A stretch of 64,000 bases of DNA from Biomphalaria glabrata (lineage: Eukaryota > Mollusca > Gastropoda > Planorbidae): positions 6,638,001 to 6,702,000 of the forward strand of contig NC_074713.1 of NCBI RefSeq assembly GCF_947242115.1, given 5' to 3'. The notes under the pieces are model-generated. The model saw only the letters and a list, made by a program, of their open reading frames with translations, did no database searches and was not told where the DNA came from. This document shows positions 33,166 to 44,616 of this stretch, one piece after another (position 1 is the first letter of the stretch; every line of letters begins with the position of its first letter). The translations under genes were made by a program, and so were the position numbers.

Positions 33166-33489
33166 ATGTTTTTTAAACTGACTCGTGTGTCTGACAATAT
33201 GGTTCAGTGAAAAATTGTCCCACCGCGAAAGGCGATAGGGGAAGAGGTGGGGGGGGGGAGTGTCCACGTGACGTCAACCTCTTCAGCTTCATTGAGACAG
33301 TATCTAAAAAGTATCTTTGAAGATGGCCCCGAGCGCTGTGTCCCAGGAAATGTGTATTCTCCTCCAGAAAAGTTAGAAAGTTGAAATTCGAATCTAAAAA
33401 TACTAGCTCTAGAAACACTGGTCGCCCCCCCCCCCCACCTCCGTTACTTGTATGTAATCAAACGGGACCTTAAGCAGTGAATGTTAGTA

Positions 33490-33722
33490 CTGACCGTTGG
33501 GAAAACATAGCCCTAGACTGCACTTTGTGGAGAGAGATGTTGACCAAGAAAGTTATGGACAGCTATTGGACTCAGCTCTGAAAGAAAAGCGTGCCAAACT
33601 AAAAATGGCCGGCTCCTCTACCATCAAAGAAAAAGACACTTTAACCTGTGATATATGTGGACGGGAGTGACTCCCCAAAATAGGGCTCCACAGCCACATG
33701 AAAAAGTGTTACACGAGATGAA
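33490..33722 (+). mobile_element. LINE C-terminal finger remnant
   Basis: The plus frame encodes AGSSTIKEKDTLTCDICGRE, then a stop, then LHSHMKKCYTR: a C-terminal finger broken by an in-frame stop. A sister copy lies at 42505-42728, with the same flanking TTTGTGGAGAGAGATG / ACGTGGAGAGAGATGG lead-in. Confidence 0.65.
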
Positions 33723-33767
33723 ACATAGTCGTTACGACTGAAGAAGGCCAAGTATGTGGCCATTACC

Positions 33768-33985
33768 TGTGGTGTGGTCATTACAGCAGCGCGTAGTGAT
33801 GTGGTCATTACAGCAGCGCGTAGTGATGTGGTCATTACAGCATTGTGTAGTGATGCGGTCATTACAGCATTGTGTAGTGATGTGGTCATTACAGCATTGT
33901 GTAGTGATGTGGTCATTACAGCATTGTGTAGTGATGTGGTCATTACAGCATTGTGTAGTGATGTGGTCATTACAGCATTGTGGTA
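33768..33985. repeat. 27-bp minisatellite
   Basis: Eight units of 27 bp (GTGGTCATTACAGCATTGTG plus TAGTGAT), with early units reading GCAGCGCG in place of GCATTGTG. Since 27 is a multiple of three, all frames stay open, which explains the overlapping repetitive ORFs. Confidence 0.95.
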
Positions 33986-34007
33986 ATATAGACATTGTGG
34001 AGGCGAG

Positions 34008-34310
34008 GTGATTGAGCGGTAAAGCGCTTGTCTATTGAACCAGATGTCCAGGGTTCGAATCGTGGTGCAGACTGAGTCCGCCCTGCTCTAATGGGTACCT
34101 GACATTAGTTGGGGAAAAGTAAAGGCTGTTGGTGGTTGTGCTGGCCACATGACACCATCGTTAACCGTGGGCCACAGAAACAGATGACCTTTACACCATC
34201 TGCCCGCAAGGTCTGAAAGTGGTACTTTAACTTTTTGTAGACATTACAACACATTTCCTCATTAAGAAAGTGGAACATACAATTCTTATATTTTGAGGTA
34301 AATAAAACTT
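34008..34310 (+). repeat. tRNA-derived SINE, family A (best copy)
   Basis: Head with A box GAGCGGTAAAGCGCTTG and B box GGGTTCGAATCGTGG. Body has CTCTAATGGGTACCTGACAT, TAGTTGGGGAAAAGTAAAGG, CGTTAACCGTGGGCCACAGA and GATGACCTTTACACCATCTG. The tail is near AGGTCTGAAAG plus a T run. Confidence 0.85.
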
Positions 34311-34967
34311 TAAAAAAAACTGGAATTCTTATTGACACTAGGAATGTTAGACATCACGCCATCTATCGGCTTGTTAAATGTTTCCAGAAATACTAGATAC
34401 TAGATCATAGTGTCGTAATATTTTTTACATTCGTGCTAATCATAGTCTATGTAATCTATTCAACGTAGCCTCGTTCTAGAACTTGACCTAGTTACCTCAT
34501 TAGTCTACTTTTTGGAGAGCTATAGTTCCAGTAGACATTCCTATTATCTGTCCCTATTACATTCATTTTTTGTTTTTATCTCCCTTTGAACTGTACCAAA
34601 AATGTTTCTTCTTCATAGGGTTTAGTGGTCTGTACTTATCTACTTTGTAGTGTTGGTATTACAATAAACACTTTAAAGCACTAATTTTATGTTTAATGCT
34701 CAAGTAGTGGTTTCGTAGAGTGGGTGGGCGCTGGATAGACATTTAATGTGTATCTATCTTGATAAAGCAACAACATCTTGGCATCACAGTACTCGGACTG
34801 GACCCATCTTAACAAAGTGTGCGCTAAAATTAAGTGTGGGCAATAGTTGGAATATTGAACATAGGAACAGTTCTTATTTCATAAATGTATTGCATTATCT
34901 TATTTATTATAAGATGACACTAGGGGTATTTTACCCCTTCTTACTGTCTGCCAAGGCTTTGATATTA
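34311..34967. other. AT-rich spacer, no gene
   Basis: No exon, repeat or RNA recognised. Confidence 0.4.
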
Positions 34968-34975
34968 ATGTAGGT

Positions 34976-35661
34976 CAGGGATACCCAAAATACGGCCCGC
35001 GTGCCAGATCCGGCCCGCGAGTTGGTTCCATCCGGCCCGCCGAAATGTCGTCAAAAAGTGTAAAATCCGCTTATTCTCCCACCCCCAAGGTAGAAAAATG
35101 TCTCTTTACCTACGTTAGGCCCTCAATTTTTCTCAGATTGATTGGTACCATTACCTTTAACATTTTTGCGTTTATGTAATGGGACTTTTAATGTAGAATC
35201 TACCAAAAAAAAAAAAAAAGAGAGAGAGAAAGGACTTTTATTTCTATGTCGAACATGATGATAAGCCAACTTATTTGATTAGTGAATAAATTGTGGCTCT
35301 TTTAAAAAAGAACAACATATAAACGGCATTATAAAACAAATTTGACGTCATTCTTGGTATGAGCCGCGAATTAAAAGATTGTTAAACTACGTCAATAGAT
35401 TGGAAAATTAATAGGAATTTTAGCAAGAAGAGACAAGAAAATGAGTCGCTGGTAAAGCTAGCTACATTGTTGCTCATAGTTTTAGAAATGAAGCCTTTTT
35501 CTGACGCATGAAAAAAAAATGAATGTAAGTACTGATCCACGGGTTTCTAATCAAATAGTTTAGGGCCAATTTCGTTTTTGTAACTTTTCGTTTATGTGGC
35601 CCGCGACACCAGTGTCGGGAATTAAAATGACCCGCAGGTCGATTTATGTTGGGCATCACTG
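34976..35661. mobile_element. hAT MITE, 'GGCCCGC' type, left member of a pair
   Basis: Left terminus CAGGGATACCCAAAATACGG; right terminus TTGGGCATCACTG. Subterminal GGCCCGCG repeats on the left and complementary GACCCGCAGGTCG on the right. 686 bp, no coding capacity. Left flank ATGTAGGT (34968-34975); right flank GTCTAGAT does not match it. Confidence 0.85.
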
Positions 35662-37009
35662 GTCTAGATCTATTACAAATTTTTAACCATGACTGATGCA
35701 AACACACTTAATATAAGCTTTAAATGTAGGAAAAATTATTTTTATTTCTTCTTAGTTTTGTATGTAGAACTTTATATTTGCCACACTTTCACCTGGTATG
35801 TTTAACTTCATGCAGAGTTAATCAACACAGTTCTGCCCTTTATTTTCCAAAAGATAAATTTAAAAAAAAAACACGAATTTTATGGTATCAAAACAAGAAA
35901 TGTAAAAACTTTGTTCAGAAATTGTTCATAGTTCTCGGTTTCCTTTGCTTGTCCCTTTTCCAGCCCTAGACATACAAACCACATGGGCTTTCATCTCAAA
36001 CGAAATGTGCATGATCTTCGGAGTTTTGAATGTCAGTGTCTTTATTTACTAGTAAAGTCCAACAGTTCTTGGGAAACATACACACACAGAAGTTTTTATG
36101 GGTGGTGTGTTGTCAGTGATCAGTCATTCTGAAACTGTAGGAGAGGCTTGAGTATACAGGCTCTGTTTTCTTGTAGTCGCAGACATGGGAGGATTAGCGA
36201 ATGGTAAAAATAATAGTATTTCATATTCATTACAAGGTCGAAGATCCTAACTAAATCATTTTTTATTTTTTTTTAAGAAGGAAACCTCAGAATTGGCGCT
36301 ATTCAGTTTTAGCTTTATCATCATAGGAATCCTTGGGCCTTTTTTTTTTTTTTTAAGGAAACCTCAGAATTTGCGCTATTCAGTTTTAGCTTTATCATCA
36401 TAGGAATCCTTGGGCCTTATGCCTCTTTTCTTTGCCTCTTTTTTGGGCTTTATATGCCTCTTTTATGGGCCATCTTGCCTCTTTTGTGGGCTTTTTTTTT
36501 TTTTTTTTTTTTAATATGTTTTTATTTGTAAGTTATCATAATTCACAAGTATTAAATCATAAACAATTGAAAAGTGATTAACCTAAAAATATAATAACAG
36601 TAATAGAAATATTATTTAATATCAAAGACTTACTACCTAACCAATGAACCCCCTAAAGACAGAAAAATGAGACAAGATGGCGGATGCTTTATCTGTAATC
36701 TAGATCTAGTGAATTCGAATGCAATGTTTGCAGGATTTTGGACGCTCTCTGCTTCTGGCTTAGGAGTTTTGATTGCTCCTGGGTTTATTTGTCAGGGGAG
36801 TATATCGATATAGTTGAATTTTCAAATTGCAGTGTTAAATTTGCGTTCTTCTTATTTGTTATTTTCTTCAAGTCAATCACTATTAAAAATTGTAATTTTA
36901 GGACTAATTAGTTAAATATTCATTAATTTTAAAATAGGTAGCATTAAGTTATCATGGGCAGAGCACTCTTTTTGTTTGCCAGTATAGTAGAAAAAATAAT
37001 GATCTAGCT
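35662..37009. other. Segment between the paired hAT MITEs
   Basis: 1.35 kb without a gene. It includes a tandemly duplicated 67-bp stretch starting AAGGAAACCTCAGAATT (about 36278-36417), degenerate 'TTTGCCTCTTTTTTGGGC' repeats to 36490, and a T run (36491-36512). Confidence 0.6.
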
Positions 37010-37689
37010 CAGTGATGTCCAAAACACGGTTCGCGGGTCACATCAGGCCCGCGACGTGGTTCTATCTGGCCCGCTGAAACGTCAGCACAATGTGTATAAA
37101 ATCCCCCCTTCATAAAATAAAAAAGGGTTTAAATATGTATCTTTTCGTACGTTAGGGCCTTCACTATTAATCTTTAACATTTGTTTGTTTATGAAACGGG
37201 AATGTAGAATGTAGAATCTACCTGACAAAGTGAACAGATCTTTACTCTTTTTGTGCAACATGATAATAAGCCAACATATTTGATGTGTAAAGAAAGTGTA
37301 GCTGTTTAAAAAAAAAAGAGCAACATATATATGGCATCATGAAACAAATTGGACTGCATTCTTGATTTGAGCCGCGAATAAAAGATAGTTTAATTAAGCC
37401 TAGATATTGAAGAATTTATAAGAATATTTACTAAAAAAACATAAAAAATGAGTCTTCGGTAAAACTAGATACTATGTTGCTCAGATTTTAAGTAAAGACA
37501 TGAAGCCACTTTCCGACGCGTAAGAAAAAAAAAGATAAACTTCCAATGTCTATTCATTAATGTAAGTTTTTAATCAAATAGTTTCAGGTTGATTTCATTT
37601 CGTTTTTGTACCTTTTCATTCACGTGGCCCGCTACAAGAGTGTCGGAAATTAAAATGGCCCGTAGGTCGAACTAGGTTGGGCATCACTG
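37010..37689. mobile_element. hAT MITE, 'GGCCCGC' type, right member of a pair
   Basis: Termini CAGTGATGTCCAAAACACGG and GTTGGGCATCACTG; 680 bp; same orientation and collinear with 34976-35661 but with many substitutions. Right flank ATGTAGGT (37690-37697) is identical to the left flank of the other element. Confidence 0.85.
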
Positions 37690-37724
37690 ATGTAGGTTAT
37701 TAGATCGAACTGAATTAAAATACC

Positions 37725-38222
37725 TTCAAAAAAGTCCAGTAGCATTATCTCGTGAATTGTTAGAAATGCTTTTATCCAACAACCAGGCCTGGACATGGGA
37801 CTCTTTGCCCCTGTCCTGTCTGAGGGCTCCACGTAGTAGCGGCCATAGTGACTGGGCCAGACCGGGCCGTACCACGTACACAGCGCACCGTCCCGTTCCT
37901 GGACCCCACTCGCTATAAGTGGCCGAGAGCAGCACTAACCATGGGGAGGTTACCTTATTTTCCTAAACTGTGACTGCCACTATTCCGTGTAAGGACCGCC
38001 AATCTAGCTGACTGCTAATGGCCCCCTGCGTGGAACGGTGTGGCGGACTTGTTGGACTGGTGCGCGAGCATTTCTTCCATCCCGACCCCGAGTGAGAGAA
38101 AAACAAAACAAAAGCTGACCCAGGGAACTCCGCAGGGCCCGATTCGCTACTTGTACTAGTTCCACTACTAGACGTTTCCACGGAAGCGCCACGCTGAGGC
38201 GACGGGTAGCTGAAATCCTCCG
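37725..38222. mobile_element. Retroposon-like insertion with 13-bp target duplication
   Basis: A GC-richer 498-bp block is flanked by GAATTAAAATACC at 37712-37724 and 38223-38235, an exact 13-bp direct repeat that points to target-primed insertion. The stretch GTTTCCACGGAAGCGCCACG recalls GTTTCCACGCGGGCGCCACG at 48024-48043, linking it to repeat family X. Open frames across it are not convincing. Class uncertain. Confidence 0.6.
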
Positions 38223-38997
38223 GAATTAAAATACCAGAGGTGCGCATTCAATTTTTAATCCTTTCTTTTTGCTGCTTTTCAAAATCAACCTTAAGTATTA
38301 AACTTTTCATTCTAATGAGACACAGTGTTTTGTTTTTATTTATGTTTTTTTTTTTTTTGCCCATGCTTCTCAACCTCACCGTGGCGCTTGGGAGGAGGTA
38401 TTTAGGTCACTGGGGGAAGCAAAAAGGCCCCAAAAAACATATCACCTCCACACCACGTTCCTCAGGGAGCCGTTTTTATGGCGGACACCTGCACGGCTAA
38501 TGTTGTACAAGGAAGGAATATGGGGAGATTCTCCGGGGTGGTCGGCCTTTGGTCTCGCTTCCAATCCTGGAGTCTTGGGATACGAGCCATTGGTTATAGG
38601 AATGTAATAATTTACAGCTGCTTGGATCTTTCCCAGTTTATTCAGACAGGAAGATAGAATCGAGATTCCATAAGCTTTTGTATTTCAATCCTATTATTAC
38701 TTGCATGCGATAAAATATTTTGTTTGGTCAAATAAAAAGTTTTTGTTTCGTATAAGTGACCTTACTTTTTTTCACTCTCTGTTGCGAAAAAAAATCATGT
38801 GCATTTATTGTTGTTATGATTATTATTATTCTTTTATTATTTTGATTTTAGATGCCCACGTGATTTACAATTTATTTAAAAAAAAAAACTATAAAAACGC
38901 GTGACGTCTGCAACTGAAGGCTCCTTGTCGTGAATTTTAATGTCAGTCGGTTTCCCGCGTTTTTTATCGTCCAGAGCAGCCATTGGTCACTTGATTT

Positions 38998-41900
38998 TTA
39001 AGGAATGGCCAAATTGTTCATACATCTGCAGAATGTGGGCACTCGTACCAAGCTAAACATTATCTCCCTTGTGGATCCAGGTTGGTAGACCAGTGCCGTC
39101 AGGGTCTGGTTCACCATTGTACAGGAGCAGCTACATGCAGAGCAGTTGATTTCTCGTCTGCAAACATAGAGCACAAGTCTAATAACACAAACACTTAAAA
39201 AAAAACATAGCTTATATTGAGTCAAATTGCATCATGTCAATAGATTTTGATAATAACAATAATAAATTTGTGAAATTGTAGAAATTTTTGTATTGATGGA
39301 ATTATTATGAAGTGTATAACTATATATCATATAATATATACATGTATAAGTCTGGTCTGTGGTATAGTTTAGCGATGCTTTTAAAATAATATTTCATTGA
39401 TCTATAGGAAGTAGCAATTATCATCTCTCTATTCTTACTCATATATTAGACATTGTAATGTATCAGGTTTTTTTTTAGCTACAATTGGGCAGACAATCGT
39501 GGACTTTCTGTCAAAAAAAAACAACAAACCAACAGAAACATGGGTTATCTTTCTTGTCATTACTTTTGAAGAAAACTTTTCGGAAAAAGAGATTATCGGT
39601 TTACAAAAACTCCCAATAAAAAAAAAAAACCATGTACTGTCGTTTTTTTTACGCTTTAAAACTTCAGTTAAAGTCTGTAGATTATGGTCAGACAACGTAA
39701 TGGGCAGGTGAAAGACAAGGAAAGGGAGACCATCAAACTAATAAAACAGAGCTTGTTACAGTTACTTGTTCTTGTCACGACTTTATTTGGAAGGGATAGA
39801 CTTGTGTTGTATCCATTCCAAATCATCTGACATGCGGAGATGTTGTTGATATATGACAAACACTACTATGATGCACTAAAATGACACAGTGTAGATATAA
39901 TTTTCTTAAGTTAAATTCTTTTAAACTTGAAACAATAAATAAGTACAGTACAAAGCAGATATGAGATACTGGAAGCCATACAAATCCCCAGAACGTTTTT
40001 TCCACGTCCTGGCTTCACCTTTTTTTCCCCGCCTTTTTGTGACCTTATCTAACTCACGCGCATTGCCTTTGCACTCCTGATCATCTAATCATGAGACGTC
40101 ACATTATTGCGACTAGCCTTGACCTTGTGTTCCGCCTACACATTTCATCACTACAGTTATACTACACACACACACACAAATAAATAAATAATGTGATGTA
40201 ATATTTAATAAGCGCTATCCATGTTTTGTCTTGTCTTATAAGTGTGAGACGTCCCATCAGAAGTGGAGATTATTACGTCCTCGGTCAAACCATTTTTCAT
40301 TTGCAGTGTGACGTTTGTGGTTTGCGTGATCAAAACAAAAAAAAATTGGTGGGAGATTTGAACCAGGTCAAGGCCACTCTCTCTGAGCAAAACTTATCAG
40401 CAATGACCAGAGACAGGACTCGAGTGAACAGAAAATGTGTTAGGTCAGGTTGTACGACACGACTCACTCATCCTTTAAGGTAAAATGGAGGGAGCAAGTC
40501 CAAAGAAAAGCTGGCTGGACAAAGTGAAATGAAAAAAAAATGGATTGGCCTCTTTCTTGATATCATACTAAGAACAGCTGCTAACCGGGGAAAAGCGGGG
40601 GGAGGGGGGATTTGGTTCCGCGAACTGTCACAGCACCAAAACGAGGCAAGTCTAGGGGACAGAAGATGATGATAGAAACACAAGTATTTAGTTGTACCTG
40701 CAAGTCTCTGAAGGGAAGTATTGACTTCTCTGTCCTACTTGGACTAAACTCACAGCAGTCCCCAGTGGGTCTGACAATGTACTGTAAGTGTCCATTTTGG
40801 GTTCTCTGGGTAAAGAAATAAAAATGTGTTAGTGTACTACTAAATGGAGAGAATAAATACAATGCAAAGACAATTTATTTTCTGACTGTACCTAAGATGT
40901 TAAAATACTAGAATGATACCTAGAGACATTGACTCTAAGAGACATTCTATACTTACGAAGAACAACAGCCATGGTATGACGCCAGAGGAAGTCTTGCTCC
41001 CTGTTGAACATCAAGTTGATTGATAAAGTTACGAAGAAGAGACAAACTTTTTCGAAATTTTAAACGAATGAATAAAAGATTGGCTCTTCACCCCCCCCTC
41101 CCCCACCCCCCGTTCAAAGGTCCTCCCCATCAACTTAACAATAATTTAATCACATTCGTTAATTGTGGCGCCATTTATGTAAATTTGTATGTTGTCATGA
41201 TTTGGAAAAGAGGGGAATATATAAATATTAAGAAAAGCGGGGATGGAAAAAAGTCACTAAACTAGCAAAAGTCTTTTTAGCTTTGTTTAGCCACTGTTAC
41301 ATGTTACCGTGATCGCTATTTAAAAATCATTTTAAAATAAAACGTGTTCACTCTGGGCTCCGGCTTCCTCAAGGGGACTAACTCAACATATATCACCACA
41401 ACTATCAAGTAAGATTTCTTTCCCTCGTTCAATATCAAACAAAATAATAATTACCCATAGTTAATTTACTAACTCGTTATTTTTTTATTATTGATTCTTA
41501 TTTTGTCAGGTAAAAGAAATAATTGTGCAAAATTTCAGCTTGATCCTAGTTTTGGTGGGAGAAATAACGTGTACAAACTTTTGACCAGACAGGCCGACAG
41601 AAAGTGAGTTGGTATAAGCTTTGAAAAAGAGCGACTAGATCGCAGTCAATAGAATGTTTCCTACTCGTCATAGTTATTACCATTATAATATTACACGAAG
41701 AGAATTAGTACTTGAGTGAATGTGTGAGGGAATACGTACAGTTGCACCCATCTGGATCGTCTGACCTTCAATTTCATTCGAAGTTTGGAACAAGCCAGGA
41801 AACGTGTTCAGCAGACCTTCGTCTGTGATTGGTGGGTCACTGGCTAGAGGAGGTCTTCTTGTTCTTCTGGGTGGTTGGTCGTATGACGCGTGACCATCCG

Positions 41901-44586
41901 ATCGTCTGCTTTCCTCTTCGTAGCGCTGACATTGCCTGCAATACATCGAGGTGCATATTTCTTTATTTTTACAAAGTTTACATCAACTCAATGTGTCTGT
42001 CTCACTGTCTGTCTAGTAAAAAGTAAATGCACGTTATTTCTCCCCGTAAGCCTGCTTACTGTAGATATAACCATTGTTGTTGTTCTTCTTCTTCTTGAAA
42101 CTTTCCGGTAGAGTTAAGCCTTCGGCTTTTGGAACTCTAGGCCAGCAAAAGTGAACAAGAGCTCCCTCTCACCGGCCTGTCTGACGGGTGGGTCAGACTC
42201 GTGGCAAGAGGCCGCGTACACTAAGACCCCCGCCATTTTCCTTTTTATACCAGGCTAACCGTGCGGGACACGCCATTTATGTAACGGCCCCTTGAGGAAC
42301 AGCGCCTGGATTGTGACAAGGTTGTGGGAGCTTTTTTACAACTCCGCGCAGTGCAATAAGGATGCTCTCGCACCCCCTTAGGCACCCCCACGGGAGTCTT
42401 GTTTTGCTACCCTTTAGCCTAATCGTTTCCTCCTACGATCGTTCTATATAGTTAATTACTTTTTCATTTACTTATATATTTATATAGTGTAAGCCTACTT
42501 TACGGGAAGCCATAGACCGCACTACGTGGAGAGAGATGGTGTCCAAGCTATGGATAGCAAAAAAAGATGAGCCTCAGCTCTGGGAGAAAAGCGTGCCAAA
42601 CGAAAAATGGCTGGCTCCTCTACCACCAAAGCAAATTATCTTGGACGGGAATGCTTCTCCAAAAAAAGGGCTCCAGAGTCACGTGACAAAAATGTACTAC
42701 GAGATGAACCATAGTCGTTGCGACTGAAGGAGCCCAACTTGCTTTATGGGGAAGGCTTCTGGAGTTAACCCTGAGAAAATATCAGGGGCTGGTGACTTTT
42801 AGGCCCACACAGTGCTACAATATTACAGAGCCTGCGACGCTAACGTATCCATATTTTGCCGTTCATAATGAGTCAAGAACACATCGGCTGCTTGGAGAGG
42901 GTGGAACTGTGGTGTGGACGACATCGTTCCGACCTAACTAATGCCCATGAAGTCATTGCTAATGAGAAGAACCATAGTCCAGTGGCGTAGCTAGGGTGGG
43001 GGAGGGAGGGTCCAAATTTGAGTGTCCGAAATGTGTTTTTACATTCAATACTACGTCATTATCCCATGTCATAAAGTCAAATGTCAAAATGCAGGGCCCC
43101 CAAATCCCAAAGCTACGCCACTGCCACAGTCGCCCTACTACTGAAAGAGGCTAGTGGCAACAAAACCTAAGATATATTGCAAAGGATCCACCATGTTTGA
43201 CATTTACTATATTATAAATATAGTGTTTAAAAATCTGTGCAACTTATTTGATCTGGTCTAGGTAAAACTAGCAAAATATATACATCAAATTTTGATTTAT
43301 TGACATGGTATACAAATAATAGTATTGAAACTAAATGACGCTATAAGTCGAGATATACATTCGGATTAAGTACTGTACCATCAAAACTTTCTAATGAGAC
43401 TGTTAACGTCTTTCTTCTATTTAATTTTTTAAAAATGTTTTCTGTATTTGGCTATTTAATATTTCTGGAATAGATTCAACAGTTTTAATCTCTCCCAAGA
43501 CCTATGAGTTTGTCAGGTGAATAGAAATGGTAAGTGGTGTTTGGCCACGGGCTGTTAAAGTAAATAAAATTAACCCTAAGGAAAAAAATCAAGAGCCGGT
43601 GAGTGGTGACCCTCAGGCAGCTGGCAGCGTACGGTTCTCAGTAAAGTTCCCCTTTCAGACCTAGGGCAGATGATGTAAAGGTCATCTGATTCTGTGGCCT
43701 ACGGTTAACGAGTGTCATGTGGCCAGCACAACGGCCAACCGCCTTTACTTTTCCCCAACTAATGTCAGGTACCCATTAGAGCTGGGTGGACTCAGAGACG
43801 GCCAAATAACCCGAAATTTAAAAGTCTGCTCCCGGAACCCCCGGTTCGGAAGTCAAGCGCTTTACCGCACACAGTTCTACACCCTGGAAAAACCTGCGAG
43901 GATCCTGGTCCCAAACTGTCTCCTTGCCTACCGCTCCTTTGGACTCATCAGCTGCCTGTAAAGGGGGAAAGTGCTGTGTGGGCGACATCGTTCAGACCAA
44001 AACTAATTCCAAGGCTTTCATCTCATAAAAATAAATTACCGCTTCGTTTAATGTTTAGAGTTAAACATGACAAGAACAAAAAAACGAACCCAGGAGGCCC
44101 TAAAGTGTGACTAATGAGAAACACGTGCCCCCCCCTCCCCTCTTTTTTTTAAGATGATCAGAAATGGGACAGAAGGATATACATTAACTTAACTGCTGTC
44201 TCCTATAAGGCAGGGGAAGTCCTCTACCCTCCTCCCAAGCCCCTCCTCAACTAGTACCCACGCGGCAATTAAAATTGTATTGTATCAATGACTTTTGTAA
44301 AGAAGAGACAATTAAACTTTATTGACAATGCATAACAGGAAATCAGCTACCCCCCCCCCCCCATGACAATTAATAATGGTTTTAAAAATCCAGGTAATAG
44401 CTTAGCAATAATGATTCTAAACCCATCATTTTTTTTCACCTAATTTATTTATTGTGTAAATTATGGTCACGTGACTCACCCCAGGGTTGACCAGGTTAAG
44501 AACAACAGAAGTAAACAAACGGGTCGTCTGCGATGTGACGTGCCGCGGTACCTGTGAACAAAATAAAACTCACTGAAGCATGACAT
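38998..44586 (-). CDS. Unrecognised secreted cysteine-rich proprotein, gene D
   Basis: Five minus-strand exons: 44586-44480, 41935-41740, 41000-40957, 40805-40698, 39157-38998; phases 2, 0, 2, 2; 204 residues. Donors are GTGAGT, GTACGT, GTAAGT, GTACAA. A hydrophobic stretch (PVCLLLLFLTWSTLG, 22-36) suggests a signal peptide after a basic N-terminus. Residues 59-63 are RRTRR, a furin-like site, so a 141-residue mature C-terminal part is likely. It has GCC (113-114), ETC (151), NCSACSCSC (157-164) and VPTFCRC (195-197): nine cysteines and one NQT sequon. The frame of exons 4 and 5 is fixed by gene E: exon 4 differs at 5 of 35 residues, all conservative (M/L, D/E, Y/F, S/T, S/T). The layout suggests a cystine-knot-like cytokine or hormone; IL-17-like is a weak possibility. 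The start is uncertain: TTTTATTTTGTTCACAG just inside exon 1 could be an acceptor, putting the initiator further right. Confidence 0.75.
40480..40660 (+). mobile_element. LINE 3' remnant
   Basis: The broken plus-strand frame includes REQVQRKAGWTK-like and VPRTVTAPKRGKSRGQ-like pieces, typical of 'W..LV..TVT.P' LINE ends. Lies in intron 4 of gene D, in antisense. Confidence 0.45.
41370..41600 (-). repeat. Interspersed repeat 'Z'
   Basis: Aligned with 30990-31240: TGTGCAAAATTTCAGCTTGA, GGTGGGAGAAATAACGTGTA, then CCAGACAGGCCGACAGAAAG. Lies in intron 2 of gene D. Confidence 0.65.
42085..42440. repeat. Interspersed repeat family X
   Basis: Shares TGCGGGACACGCCATTTATG, TAACGGCCCCTTGAGGAACA, TTTTTTACAACTCCGCGC and CCCCACGGGAGTCTTGTT with 47750-48010. 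Higher GC than its surroundings. Class unknown; probably a retroposon. Lies in intron 1 of gene D. Confidence 0.6.
42505..42975 (+). mobile_element. LINE C-terminal remnant with 3' tail
   Basis: Similar to 33490-33722 (CACTACGTGGAGAGAGATGG, GGCTGGCTCCTCTACCACCA), with the finger broken. It then continues into the tail-type repeat also seen at 17071-17400 (GTGGACGACATCGTTCCGAC, TAATGCCCATG). Lies in intron 1 of gene D. Confidence 0.6.
42980..43123. mobile_element. hAT-type MITE, CAGTGGCGTAGCTA family (intact)
   Basis: Termini CAGTGGCGTAGCTAGGG and AAAGCTACGCCACTG; flanks CCATAGTC and CCACAGTC (7 of 8). 144 bp. Its right half, with ATGTCATAAAGTCAAATGTC and TGCAGGGCCCCC, is the source type of the 130-bp array in gene B. 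It is inserted in the LINE tail. Confidence 0.9.
43668..43870 (-). repeat. SINE family A, inverted full-length copy
   Basis: Complement of the 34008 copy: GATGATGTAAAGGTCATCTG, TTTACTTTTCCCCAACTAAT, GTACCCATTAGAGCTGG and AAGCGCTTTACCGC (A box). Lies in intron 1 of gene D and is followed by the LINE-tail repeat at 43870-44030. Confidence 0.8.
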
Positions 44587-44608
44587 GTTTTTAAGTTCAA
44601 CACCCTGA

Positions 44609-44616
44609 CTTTTATA
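44609..44616 (-). promoter_or_regulatory. TATA-like element near gene D exon 1
   Basis: TATAAAAG on the minus strand, 30 nt upstream of the proposed start codon. That spacing would put transcription start at or just past the ATG. Either this TATA is not used or the initiator lies elsewhere. Confidence 0.3.

Noticed and set aside
33641-34011. Overlapping ORFs with MTTSLHNAV-type repeats
   Set aside because: 27-bp minisatellite open in several frames.
41683-41946. Stand-alone ORF starting MYCRQCQRYEEE
   Set aside because: It is exon 2 of gene D read through its acceptor; the true frame is the same but enters at 41935 after a TTGCAG acceptor.
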